A DNA stretch of 40,202 nucleotides from CAZRIE01 sp964600075 (lineage in GTDB: Bacteria; Bacteroidota; Bacteroidia; Flavobacteriales; Flavobacteriaceae): contig CAZRIE010000031.1 of assembly GCA_964600075.1 (NCBI GenBank), forward strand, positions 1-40,202, written 5' to 3'. Position 1 is the stretch's first letter. Every line of letters starts with the position of its first letter. The position numbers and the translations under genes were made by a program. The notes beneath the pieces were generated by a model, which searched no databases, was not told the origin of the DNA, and was given only the letters and a program-made list of their open reading frames with translations. Shown piece after piece: positions 33,602 through 40,202 of the stretch.

Positions 33602-34801
33602 ATGGCAAATATATACAGTAAAGCCCTCGACAAAACCCTGGAAACAGATCGGATTATCAGCCATATTAAAGGCGTAGCACCCGGCCCAACACTCATTTTT
33701 ACTGCAGGAATTCACGGTAACGAACCCTCAGGGGTTTTCGCCTTACGTCAAGTTCTAAAAGATATAAGCGCAACTTCAATTTTAGTAAAAGGAAATATCT
33801 ATGCCATTGCGGGCAATCTAAGTGCTCTTGAAATTGGAATACGCTATCACAACAAAGACTTGAACCGTATGTGGGCAGATGATCAGGCAAACTTATGGAC
33901 ACGTAAAAATGCCAAATCTCAAAAAGGGGAATATTTAGAACAAACGGAAATTTACAGTGCCATTACAGAAATTCTTGAAAAGGAAAATGGCCCTTTTTAT
34001 TTTGTAGACTTGCATACTACCTCCAGTCCGACCCAACCTTTTATTACGGTCAATGATACCCTATTGAACAGATATTTTACACGGCAATATCCAGTGCCTT
34101 TACTATTAGGAATAGAAGAATATTTGGAAGGCACCTTATTGAACCATATCAATCAATTGGGCTATGTGTCCTTCGGTTTTGAATCTGGGCAGCATGATGC
34201 GCTTTCTTCCATAGAAAAGCATGTGGCCTTTGTTTATCTCACTTTGGTTTTCTCCGGAAATATTGGCAAAGCAGCTATAGATTATGATAGCTATTATAAT
34301 CTTCTGGCCAACGCCACCAAAGATTTGGCCAACACTTATGAAATTGTACATCACTATAAAATTCAACAATGGGAAGATTTTCGTACGAAACCGGGGTTCA
34401 CCAATTTTGAAACCGTAAACAAAGGTCAACAAATTGCCACGAGCAACGCGGTTCCTGTCTTTGTGCCCCAAAAAGGGAATATCTTTATGCCCTTGTACCA
34501 AAAACAGGGCGAAGATGGTTTTTTTGTCATCAAGCACATACCTGCTATATTTCTCTCGCTTTCCACTTTTTTTCGAAAAATACATGTAGATCGTTTGCTC
34601 CCCCTATTGCCCGGTATTTCGTGGGTATCAAAAAAAAAGAATGCCTTAAAGGTCGATTTACTGGTTGCCCGGTTCCTAGCCAAAAAGTTTTTCCATTTAA
34701 TGGGCTATAGAAGCAGGCAAGTCGATTCAAGCCATATGGTCATAAAGAATAGGGATGCAACCTCAAAAATGAAGGAATATATACACTCGGACTGGTATTG
34801 A
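33602..34801 (+). CDS. Succinylglutamate desuccinylase/aspartoacylase family hydrolase
   Basis: 399 residues. Zinc-site motifs of the M14/AstE-AspA class: GIHGNEPSGVFAL (His and Glu ligands, about 38-50), DLNRMW (about 83-88), VDLHTTSSPTQPF (second His, about 138-150) and the catalytic-type FGFESGQHD (about 192-200). The final part (about 230-399) carries a barrel-like beta segment usual for the family plus an extra basic tail. Should cleave an N-acyl amide bond. Its start follows the CBS-ligase stop by 1 nt, so both belong to one operon; it may act on the amide made by that ligase. Confidence 0.88.
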   Translation: MANIYSKALDKTLETDRIISHIKGVAPGPTLIFTAGIHGNEPSGVFALRQVLKDISATSILVKGNIYAIAGNLSALEIGIRYHNKDLNRMWADDQANLWTRKNAKSQKGEYLEQTEIYSAITEILEKENGPFYFVDLHTTSSPTQPFITVNDTLLNRYFTRQYPVPLLLGIEEYLEGTLLNHINQLGYVSFGFESGQHDALSSIEKHVAFVYLTLVFSGNIGKAAIDYDSYYNLLANATKDLANTYEIVHHYKIQQWEDFRTKPGFTNFETVNKGQQIATSNAVPVFVPQKGNIFMPLYQKQGEDGFFVIKHIPAIFLSLSTFFRKIHVDRLLPLLPGISWVSKKKNALKVDLLVARFLAKKFFHLMGYRSRQVDSSHMVIKNRDATSKMKEYIHSDWY

Positions 34802-35024
34802 AATTAGCCGAACTGATCTATATCATTTTTTTGATAATGTATTGGTACTATCTTGGCGCAAGAAGGAAAATATTCCTTTGCAATGCATGGCGCTTTTCGG
34901 GGGAACATAGCACTATGCATAAGAGTTTTGGAAAGTGTTGCAAAATCAATTCTTTAATTTTTTATCGTAGCGATCAAAAGATTAAGTGAATAAGCACAAT
35001 ACAAACGAACCCAATCTCTTTAGA

Positions 35025-35062
35025 AGGAGCAGGAGGTCAAGGCTTCCTGCTCCTATTTTCGT
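35025..35062 (+). terminator. Rho-independent terminator
   Basis: 12-bp stem AGGAGCAGGAGG / CTTCCTGCTCCT (one G-T pair) with a 6-nt loop, followed by ATTTTCGT. It ends the ligase/hydrolase transcript before the DUF302 gene. The rest of 34802-35109 holds no gene. Confidence 0.75.
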
Positions 35063-35109
35063 ATCTTATTCTTATCTTTTAAAAAAACTAACCTAAAAAA
35101 GCTGTATCC

Positions 35110-35508
35110 ATGGGCTATTATTTTTCAACAACTATCAAAAATCAAAATTTTCAGGAAGTCCTATTGCGAACAACTGAAGCGCTGAAACTGGAAGGCTTCG
35201 GTGTATTGACCGAAATCGATATAAAGGCAACGCTAAAGAAAAAACTGGATGCCGACTTCCACAATTACACTATTTTAGGAGCCTGTAACCCTCAATTGGC
35301 TTTTCAGGCACTACAAGCCGAAGATAAAATCGGTACGATGTTACCTTGCAATGTAGTCGTTCAGGAAAGGGAAGTGGGAAGCATCGAAATCGCCGCTGTA
35401 GATCCTGCGGCATCGATGCAGGCGGTAAAAAACGATGCGCTCATTAGCATAGCTGAAAACGTGCGCACAAAACTTCAGAAAGTAATTCAGCACCTTAAGA
35501 ACGAATAG
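35110..35508 (+). CDS. DUF302 domain protein
   Basis: 132 residues, typical length. GYYFSTTIKNQNFQEVLLRT, GFGVLTEIDIKATLKKKLD, YTILGACNPQLAFQALQAED and LPCNVVVQEREVGSIEIAAVDP match the DUF302 fold (small alpha/beta cytoplasmic protein, function unknown, frequent near stress and sulfur/oxygen genes). Alone behind a terminator; its own promoter is likely in the T-rich segment near 35060-35080 (TATCTTTT). No palindrome seen. Confidence 0.88.
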   Translation: MGYYFSTTIKNQNFQEVLLRTTEALKLEGFGVLTEIDIKATLKKKLDADFHNYTILGACNPQLAFQALQAEDKIGTMLPCNVVVQEREVGSIEIAAVDPAASMQAVKNDALISIAENVRTKLQKVIQHLKNE

Positions 35509-35904
35509 CTTGACTGCCAATATGTTTGGCTCAACTCCATAACGTTAATGACACACCCAAAAGATTCTGATTACAATTTCTATTGGGGTATTTTGTGATG
35601 CTACAATTTTGGAATATAACAGCTATGGTCGAAAACTAAAAGAAAGGTCGAATCAGCACGAGAACCGTTCGTAAAAAAGCATTAAAAACAGATTTGAACA
35701 ATGGATATTACTATCCATAATAAGTATTTAAAGCTTGTTTTAAGCACTTAATTTTCGTACTTTAAAAGGAAGTATCAAAACCTTGATATAAGACACTTAT
35801 AATCTTCTTTTTATAAAAAAGTGAGTCCGTTGGTCAGGCTAACAAAAAAGAAAGGTATGGCCACATTGAACCAGAAAATTTAAACAGTTAAAAAATCTAT
35901 AGCC
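35509..35904. other. Intergenic, no gene seen
   Basis: 396 AT-rich bases. Contains a partial palindrome TGATATAAGACA (35784-35795) without a -7 element at the standard distance. No frame or RNA recognised. Confidence 0.4.
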
Positions 35905-36648
35905 ATGAATATACCTATATTATTTACTATTATTTTAGTGCTGTTCCTTTTTGCCGGAATACGTGTTGTGTTTGAATATAAAAGAGCCTTGAAATTCCGT
36001 TTTGGGAAGTACGTAAAAATTTTGCAACCTGGCCTTAGGTGGATTATCCCCTTTGTAGAGACCATTCAAAAAGTAGATATACGTGTAATCACCATTAATA
36101 TTGTATCACAAGAAGTGATGACCGAAGATAATGTGCCCTGTAGTATTGATGGGGTCGTTTTTTTTAAGATAAGTGACCCTGAAAAAGCCGTTCTTGAAGT
36201 AGAAGAATTCTCCTTTGCGATTACCCAACTTTCTCAAGCAGCGCTTAGGGATGTTTGTGGTAAAGTAGAACTGGACACCATTCTCTCCAAAAGGGAAGAA
36301 ATGGGGAAGAACATCAAAAGTATCGTGGAGACGGAAACCCACCGCTGGGGTATTGAAATCATTGATGTGAAGATAAAGGATATTCAACTGCCCGAAAACA
36401 TGAGACGGATGATGGCCAATCAGGCCGAAGCAGAACGTTCAAGAAGGGCAAGGATTATTCTTGCCGAAGCGGAGGAACAAGCTGCAGGGAAGCTTCTAGC
36501 AGCAGGTCTTCAAATAGACAAATCACCCTCTGCCATAAAGTTGAGACTCTATCAAACTTTGTCGAATATCGCCGCCGAAAAGAATTCTACCATTCTTTTT
36601 CCCTTCCCCGAAGAAGTTTTGCCAAGGGGCAACAAAGACTCAAAGTAA
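35905..36648 (+). CDS. SPFH/Band 7 (stomatin-like, slipin) protein
   Basis: 247 residues: an N-terminal membrane segment (about 2-20), then the SPFH domain with VFEYKRALKFRFGKYVKILQ, VDIRVITINI, and DGVVFFKISDPEKAV; helical oligomerisation segment MRRMMANQAEAERSRRARII. Slipins form ring or lattice assemblies at the inner membrane and are tied to membrane stress and to proteases. No NfeD-type partner gene is adjacent. Confidence 0.9.
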   Translation: MNIPILFTIILVLFLFAGIRVVFEYKRALKFRFGKYVKILQPGLRWIIPFVETIQKVDIRVITINIVSQEVMTEDNVPCSIDGVVFFKISDPEKAVLEVEEFSFAITQLSQAALRDVCGKVELDTILSKREEMGKNIKSIVETETHRWGIEIIDVKIKDIQLPENMRRMMANQAEAERSRRARIILAEAEEQAAGKLLAAGLQIDKSPSAIKLRLYQTLSNIAAEKNSTILFPFPEEVLPRGNKDSK

Positions 36649-36704
36649 TTTGATACAGGGCCTACATATTTTTCTTAGGGTTCTTTTATGAATTTTCAGT
36701 TAAC

Positions 36705-36747
36705 TGACCTAGATCATTCCACACTTTTCGGAAGAGGGCTATCTTTT
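36705..36747 (+). promoter_or_regulatory. Crp/Fnr-type box plus -7 of the zinc-ribbon gene
   Basis: TGACCTAGATCA (36705-36716), 23 nt, TATCTTTT (36740-36747). The ATG at 36797 follows after 49 nt. Confidence 0.65.
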
Positions 36748-36796
36748 AAGCCGAAAGCTAAAGTTATTTTACTTATCAAGCTTAAAACACAAACGG

Positions 36797-37072
36797 ATGA
36801 AGATTTCAGAAAAAAACATTTGCGAAAGTTGTGGTATACCCATGCATAAACTGGCCGATTTTGGCACGAACAAAGACAGTACCATCAATACCGAATACTG
36901 TCATTTCTGTTATCTGCAAGGAAAGCTCGTAGACCACGGCATCATTTTGGAGCAGAAAATTGAGAAAAACTTTACCATGTCCCAAAAAATGGGAATGCCC
37001 CGGGAAGAGGCTATAATTTCGGCACGAAACCCTTCCTACACTCAAAAGATGGAAAGAAATGAAGCTTGTTGA
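36797..37072 (+). CDS. Small zinc-ribbon protein
   Basis: 91 residues with two CxxC pairs, CESCGIPM (about 9-16) and YCHFCYLQGKL (about 37-47), the putative zinc-ribbon fold found in many bacteria next to stress and transport genes. The C-terminal half is helical. Cytoplasmic; function unknown. Expressed from a Crp/Fnr-type promoter. Confidence 0.8.
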   Translation: MKISEKNICESCGIPMHKLADFGTNKDSTINTEYCHFCYLQGKLVDHGIILEQKIEKNFTMSQKMGMPREEAIISARNPSYTQKMERNEAC

Positions 37073-37105
37073 GTAAAATGGTATCTAAGCTTAAAAGTCA
37101 CCAAC

Positions 37106-37561
37106 TTACTCTCCATATTTAACCACACCGACAGCTGATCAGTATGATGATTGGTATGTGATACGATTATCCCGAATGCCTCCGCTTTGGTCTTGGTGCC
37201 GAATTTTTTTGTAGTAACTGTAGTTTCCCAATCGGTGTCGGTTTGTTTTTCTACATTGATTTTAACGCTCTAAAACAAAGGGCTACGTACGACTTTATTT
37301 CAGCGAGATTTGTCCAATCCCCGTATCTTTTGGGGTAATGACCGTTTTAGCGATAACCTTTACCTCTTTATCACCAAAAACGTTCTTGGCAAACAGCAGT
37401 TCAACATCCCCGATATGCCGAATCAGGAAACCTGCACTATTTTTAGCGGGCGGAAGCCTTTTCTTCAAATCTTCTTCCGTTAAATTTATGAGTTGATTCG
37501 TAAATCGTGTTCTGGCCTCTGTCCAGACTACCAATAACAGCAGTTTTTTTGTTTTCATTTT
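37106..37561 (-). pseudogene. DinB-like gene with three frameshifts
   Basis: ATG 37561 opens MKTKKLLLLVVWTEARTRFT, typical of a DinB-superfamily start, and continues to KDTGIGQISLK with a stop at 37295. The family text goes on in two further frames (WTNLAEIKSYVALCFRALK; then VEKQTDTDWETTVTTKKFG and IIVSHTNHHTDQ) and ends as VKYGE in the first frame at 37106. The sum, about 150 residues, equals a complete DinB protein (metal-dependent four-helix bundle; the His pattern HTxxH is visible). Frames step the same way each time, as by three single-base losses. Confidence 0.8.
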
Positions 37562-37670
37562 TGTTGATTTGGTGAGATAACTCATATATACTTAATAACT
37601 GAACCACAAGGTACTGCTGCTATACCCTTGAGCTATAAATGACATGTAGCAGCGCAATTACTTCTTTTAA

Positions 37671-37713
37671 TGACCTAAGTCATTGATTTTATTTAAGTCA
37701 ACGGATACATTTA
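37671..37713 (+). promoter_or_regulatory. Crp/Fnr-type box plus -7 of the 2TM gene
   Basis: TGACCTAAGTCA (37671-37682), the most symmetric site of the window, 23 nt, TACATTTA (37706-37713). Confidence 0.7.
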
Positions 37714-37741
37714 CCAAAACATAGGATATGAAAATCCACAT

Positions 37742-38020
37742 GTGGAAGATCCAAATAAGACAACTGAACTATCAACCAAAGATGAGAGCATTATGAAAAA
37801 TAGAGAAGCTTACCAATGGACAAAAGAAAGGGCTAAGGCAAAATCGGCATTCGATCTTCATCTTACCATTTACTCGGCTATTATCATTTTATTGGCGACT
37901 ATCAATTTTAGTACTACTCCTGAATATCTATGGATTAAGTGGCCATTGATTGCATGGAGTATTGTGGTGTTTTTATATGCCTTACGGGTAATTATTTTTA
38001 CGCACAGACGAATTATTTAA
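37742..38020 (+). CDS. 2TM domain membrane protein
   Basis: 92 residues from GTG 37742, or 75 from ATG 37793. The core REAYQWTKERAKAKSAFDLH leads into two membrane helices (about 44-62 and 68-85), the 2TM domain pattern common in flavobacteria, where it also occurs fused to LytTR or histidine-kinase proteins. Function of stand-alone forms unknown. Preceded by a Crp/Fnr-type promoter. Confidence 0.75.
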   Translation: MEDPNKTTELSTKDESIMKNREAYQWTKERAKAKSAFDLHLTIYSAIIILLATINFSTTPEYLWIKWPLIAWSIVVFLYALRVIIFTHRRII

Positions 38021-38794
38021 CAGAGTTTGTCCCAAAAAGAAAATAGCAAATAAAAAATTTCTCGAAATAAAAGGTATTAAACCCCAGACCCCGCTGAAAA
38101 AGGCGGTTTCAGTTTGACTATCCATTTTGTTGCCGCTCTACATACTTGTCAAAATAAGGTTTCAATAAAAAAAGAAGACACTATAAGGCACTACAAATAG
38201 CAGAAAGGCTGTTGCTTTCGTTTATATCGATACTATCTGACCTAAGTTTTAAGGAAAGAATGGCGAAAAAGTAACTAGCCAATTTTAAAAAACCAAAAAA
38301 ACAATATGTATTACAGGTTTTAGGGCTTTTGAAATGAGGAGATTGGTAATTGATTGCAGCCAATAGAAAGCCATAATATAGTAAAGAAGAACCGCCCAGA
38401 CATAGCAAAAGATTTGTGAAAAATGAGTACTTTCTTATTGCTTTGCCTTGTTAAAGTGGTGACTTATTTCAAGTACTGGCCCATTATGTCTCATAACATT
38501 CCATAGTGCTTTGTTGGAGTTCTGAATCATTGGGAAGGCCGCCCTTCATTTCGATGGTTTTAAGTTTAATTCTATTTCTTTCCAACGAGCTGTTGCTGTT
38601 CGCTATGCTGCCCCATTTTTGTAAAATCAAAATTTTGCCAGGCCCGATGCGGGTTTTCGGTAATGATTTCTCCGTTTTACCTGAACCAAAAAAGGCCTGC
38701 ATTCAGGTTTTGATTTGCTAGGATAGCTTGTATCGTATCCTTCCATTTCATCTTTATTGATATTCCTATCATTATGAAATAGGGTTCCCTAGTT
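38021..38794. other. Gene-poor, decayed stretch
   Basis: No intact gene. Minus-strand fragments that look coding but are cut by stops or frame changes: about 38181-38408 (a hydrophobic frame, SSLLYYGFLLAAINYQSPHF), 38035-38133 (ETAFFSGVWGLIPFIS) and about 38480-38750 (DTIQAILANQNLNAGLFWF, then a shift). I cannot assign them to families. Confidence 0.45.
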
Positions 38795-39061
38795 CTTTCA
38801 TAAGAATATTGCGAAACCGAGTAGCACTTATGTAATGGTCTTCCTATAATTTTCCATCGTGCAAAAGATTGAACACGCCATACCCGGAAGGTGCTTTTTT
38901 GCTTCCTGTGGGGTTTTTATCGTAGTGACATTGAGGTCGATTTCAAAACCCAACGCTTTATGTAATATCCTTGACGCAAAAAAAACCTTTCTTCTTGAAA
39001 AATCCGTAGCGTTACTTCTGTGACTTTTAATGGATTCATCAAAGTTGGTATTATATTCTAT
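38795..39061 (-). pseudogene. Small decayed gene (YoaP-like C-terminal pattern)
   Basis: Reading from 39061 on the minus strand: IEYNTNFDESIKSHRSNATD, FSRRKVFFASRILHKALGFE and VTTIKTPQEAKKHLPG; after a one-base frame change at about 38895 it reads YGVFNLLHDGKL, a stop, then EDHYISATRFRNILMKELGN. The whole makes a coherent protein of about 90 residues. The first codon is ATA, perhaps a lost ATG. The end recalls the YoaP-like domain, an assignment from memory and weak. Lies 1 nt after the stop of the FMN-binding lipoprotein gene. Confidence 0.6.
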
Positions 39062-39739
39062 TTATTGTTGATCTAAATACCCACGGTACTTTTGCAGCCC
39101 AAAATTGACCATTTCAATTGCGGCCTCACTGGTCATGGTCGCTCCTGAAATACCGTCGACCATAGTGCCGTCATCGATTCTTTTTTCCATATTTCTCTGA
39201 AGGGTAAAGGTTTTTTTCTCGAGGTCTATCTTTGTGCCGACGAACTTGTCTTCAAAGGACGATTTGGTCATCTCTGCCCCATAGCCTTCAGATTCCGCTT
39301 TATGGTCGAATTCGATTTTTTTGATTTCCAGAGACTTTCTATCGACCAAAGCTTTTGCCCATATAGGACCTCCAAAGCCAATGCCCTCAGCAAATAGTAT
39401 TGAGGTATCTGTATCTTTTATTTCGAATATAGGCCATGAAGTGACCGTCCCGCGCTTTATCATTTTCTTATAAAGGTCGATTGCCTTATTTACATCCACA
39501 ACTTCAACTACCCCATCTTCTTTGATTTCTTTAAAAAGGAAAAATTCATTTGCAGCTATGGAATCGGAAATTACTAAATCTGCAAATTTTACGAGTACTT
39601 TTAGTACGGGAGAAACTGGTTTTTCAATTGTGATTTCTTCTTCGGGCTGTGCTGTTTTCGGGTTCTTGTTTTCCGATTTTTCCTTACACCCCCCCAGTAA
39701 TAAAAGAACGCCCATGAAAGGGACTATAAAAGATTTCAT
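39062..39739 (-). CDS. FMN-binding domain lipoprotein (NqrC/RnfG-like)
   Basis: 225 residues; lipobox LLLLGGC (Cys18). A C-terminal FMN-binding domain (about 120-220) contains the flavin-transfer motif DGISGATMTSEA, in which the Thr of SGAT(x)T is known to carry covalent FMN, and GIGFGGPIWAKALVDRKSLE. Relatives include NqrC and RnfG subunits of ion-pumping oxidoreductases; here it is a stand-alone envelope flavoprotein, perhaps needing an ApbE flavin transferase from elsewhere. 28 nt after the SDR gene, same direction. Confidence 0.88.
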   Translation of the reverse strand: MKSFIVPFMGVLLLLGGCKEKSENKNPKTAQPEEEITIEKPVSPVLKVLVKFADLVISDSIAANEFFLFKEIKEDGVVEVVDVNKAIDLYKKMIKRGTVTSWPIFEIKDTDTSILFAEGIGFGGPIWAKALVDRKSLEIKKIEFDHKAESEGYGAEMTKSSFEDKFVGTKIDLEKKTFTLQRNMEKRIDDGTMVDGISGATMTSEAAIEMVNFGLQKYRGYLDQQ

Positions 39740-39767
39740 TTTCTGTCTATTTCGATTCCTTTAAAGT

Positions 39768-40202
39768 TTAGGTCATCAACATGCCGCCATCGACCAAATG
39801 GGTACAACCCGTAATATATTTGCTTTCATCCGAGGCCAAGAACAAAGCCATCTCGGCGATTTCACCCGATTCGGCATATCGGCCAAAAGGTACTGTAGCC
39901 TCAAAACCTTTCATGACTTCTTTCGGACTATCGGGTGACATATCTTGTTCGATTCGCCGCATCATGTCATTGTTTACAGGACCTGGATGTATCGTATTCA
40001 CACGTATCTTTCTGTTGGCATTTTCCAAGGCCGCTACCCGCATGATACCGATGACCGCATGTTTGGTAGCCACATAAGCACCCAAGCCCGCAAACCCTTT
40101 CAGTCCAGCGACGGAAGAGGTAATCATCACACTACCCCCTTCTTCCATTTTTGGAATAACGTGTTTACACCCCAACCAAACGCCTTTCAAATTCACGGCA
40201 AT
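39768..40202 (-). CDS. Short-chain dehydrogenase/reductase, 3' part
   Basis: Cut by the right edge; the visible 145 residues are the second half of a classical SDR. NVNLK-type strand (AVNLKGVWLG), catalytic Ser in VMITSSVAGL, YVATKHAV (YxxxK), then NTIHPGPVNNDM, and the usual end ASDESKYITGCTHLVDGGML. The Rossmann NAD(P) motif lies outside the window. The reading frame has no internal start, so the GTG at 40196 is not the start. Substrate unknown. Confidence 0.92.
   Translation of the reverse strand: MAVNLKGVWLGCKHVIPKMEEGGSVMITSSVAGLKGFAGLGAYVATKHAVIGIMRVAALENANRKIRVNTIHPGPVNNDMMRRIEQDMSPDSPKEVMKGFEATVPFGRYAESGEIAEMALFLASDESKYITGCTHLVDGGMLMT

Noticed and set aside
34798..34989. Hydrophobic 63-codon frame overlapping the hydrolase stop
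   Set aside because: TTG start only, no conserved pattern; probably chance downstream of the operon.
35784..35795. TGATATAAGACA before the SPFH gene
   Set aside because: One arm is broken and no TAnnTTT stands at 23 nt.
1..40202. CRISPR arrays, tRNA/rRNA genes, insertion sequences and prophage genes
   Set aside because: No direct-repeat/spacer pattern, no tRNA-like cloverleaf and no transposase or integrase frame was seen in the window.

Overview
The window is AT-rich DNA from a member of the Bacteroidota, most likely a marine Flavobacteriaceae. Evidence: promoters of the TAnnTTTG (-7) type, lipoprotein signals of the Bacteroidota kind, and family choices such as flavobacterial PepSY-like secreted proteins, a planctomycete-type cytochrome/DUF1553 lipoprotein and Crp/Fnr regulators with a Cys cluster. 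I cannot name the genus. A 100-N assembly gap lies at 8513-8612.

Layout. 0.1-3.3 kb: a large PSCyt1/PSCyt2/LamG/PSD1 lipoprotein. 3.7-4.5 kb: small secreted protein and TerB-like protein. 4.5-7.6 kb: MacAB/Lol-like efflux operon (adaptor, FtsX-type permease, ATPase). 7.8-9.8 kb: two tandem PepSY-like genes around the gap and a Nim-type flavin protein. 10.0-11.6 kb: operon of a divergent sigma-70-like factor and two small unknown proteins. 12.3-13.9 kb: YflT-like protein diverging from a YtxH/holin-like/small-protein operon. 14.0-17.4 kb: histidine kinase with a canonical LOV (blue-light) domain, overlapping a response regulator that ends in a Crp/Fnr DNA-binding domain. 17.7-18.9 kb: frameshifted patatin and Hsp20 genes. 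19-21.6 kb: P-type ATPase. 21.7-25.5 kb: ROK kinase and two tandem porins. 25.9-29.4 kb: SLC13-type permease with RCK_C domains, a remnant of an alpha-glucan phosphorylase, and 6-phosphofructokinase. 29.7-31.5 kb: diheme cytochrome/DUF3365 lipoprotein and a second Crp/Fnr. 31.7-34.8 kb: GCS2-type ligase with CBS domains plus an AstE/AspA-like hydrolase. 35-39 kb: DUF302, SPFH, zinc-ribbon and 2TM proteins among decayed genes (DinB-like and others). 39-40.2 kb: FMN-binding lipoprotein and the 3' part of an SDR gene.

The main discovery is regulatory. A 12-bp palindrome, TGA-N6-TCA, recurs upstream of genes across the window, and in ten promoters it is followed after exactly 23 nt by TAnnTTT(G/A/T/C) or a one-base variant of it. 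This places the palindrome centre near -41.5, the geometry of a class II Crp/Fnr activator. The set includes the flavin protein, the sigma-like operon (weaker), the YtxH operon, patatin, the P-type ATPase, the SLC13 permease, the ligase/hydrolase pair, the zinc-ribbon and 2TM proteins, and the LOV-kinase/REC-Crp genes themselves. The Crp-type recognition helix of the response regulator keeps the Glu-x3-Arg pair that reads TGA in CRP and FNR, while the other Crp/Fnr protein has Val in place of the Glu. I therefore infer a light- (or redox-) responsive, self-regulated stress regulon concentrated in this island, resembling in gene content the dormancy/DosR-type regulons (P-type ATPase, Hsp20, phosphofructokinase, CBS protein, nitroreductase-like flavin protein).

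Several members of the island (patatin, Hsp20, glucan phosphorylase, DinB-like, a small YoaP-like protein) are broken while long neighbouring genes are intact, which suggests ongoing gene loss rather than general sequence error.
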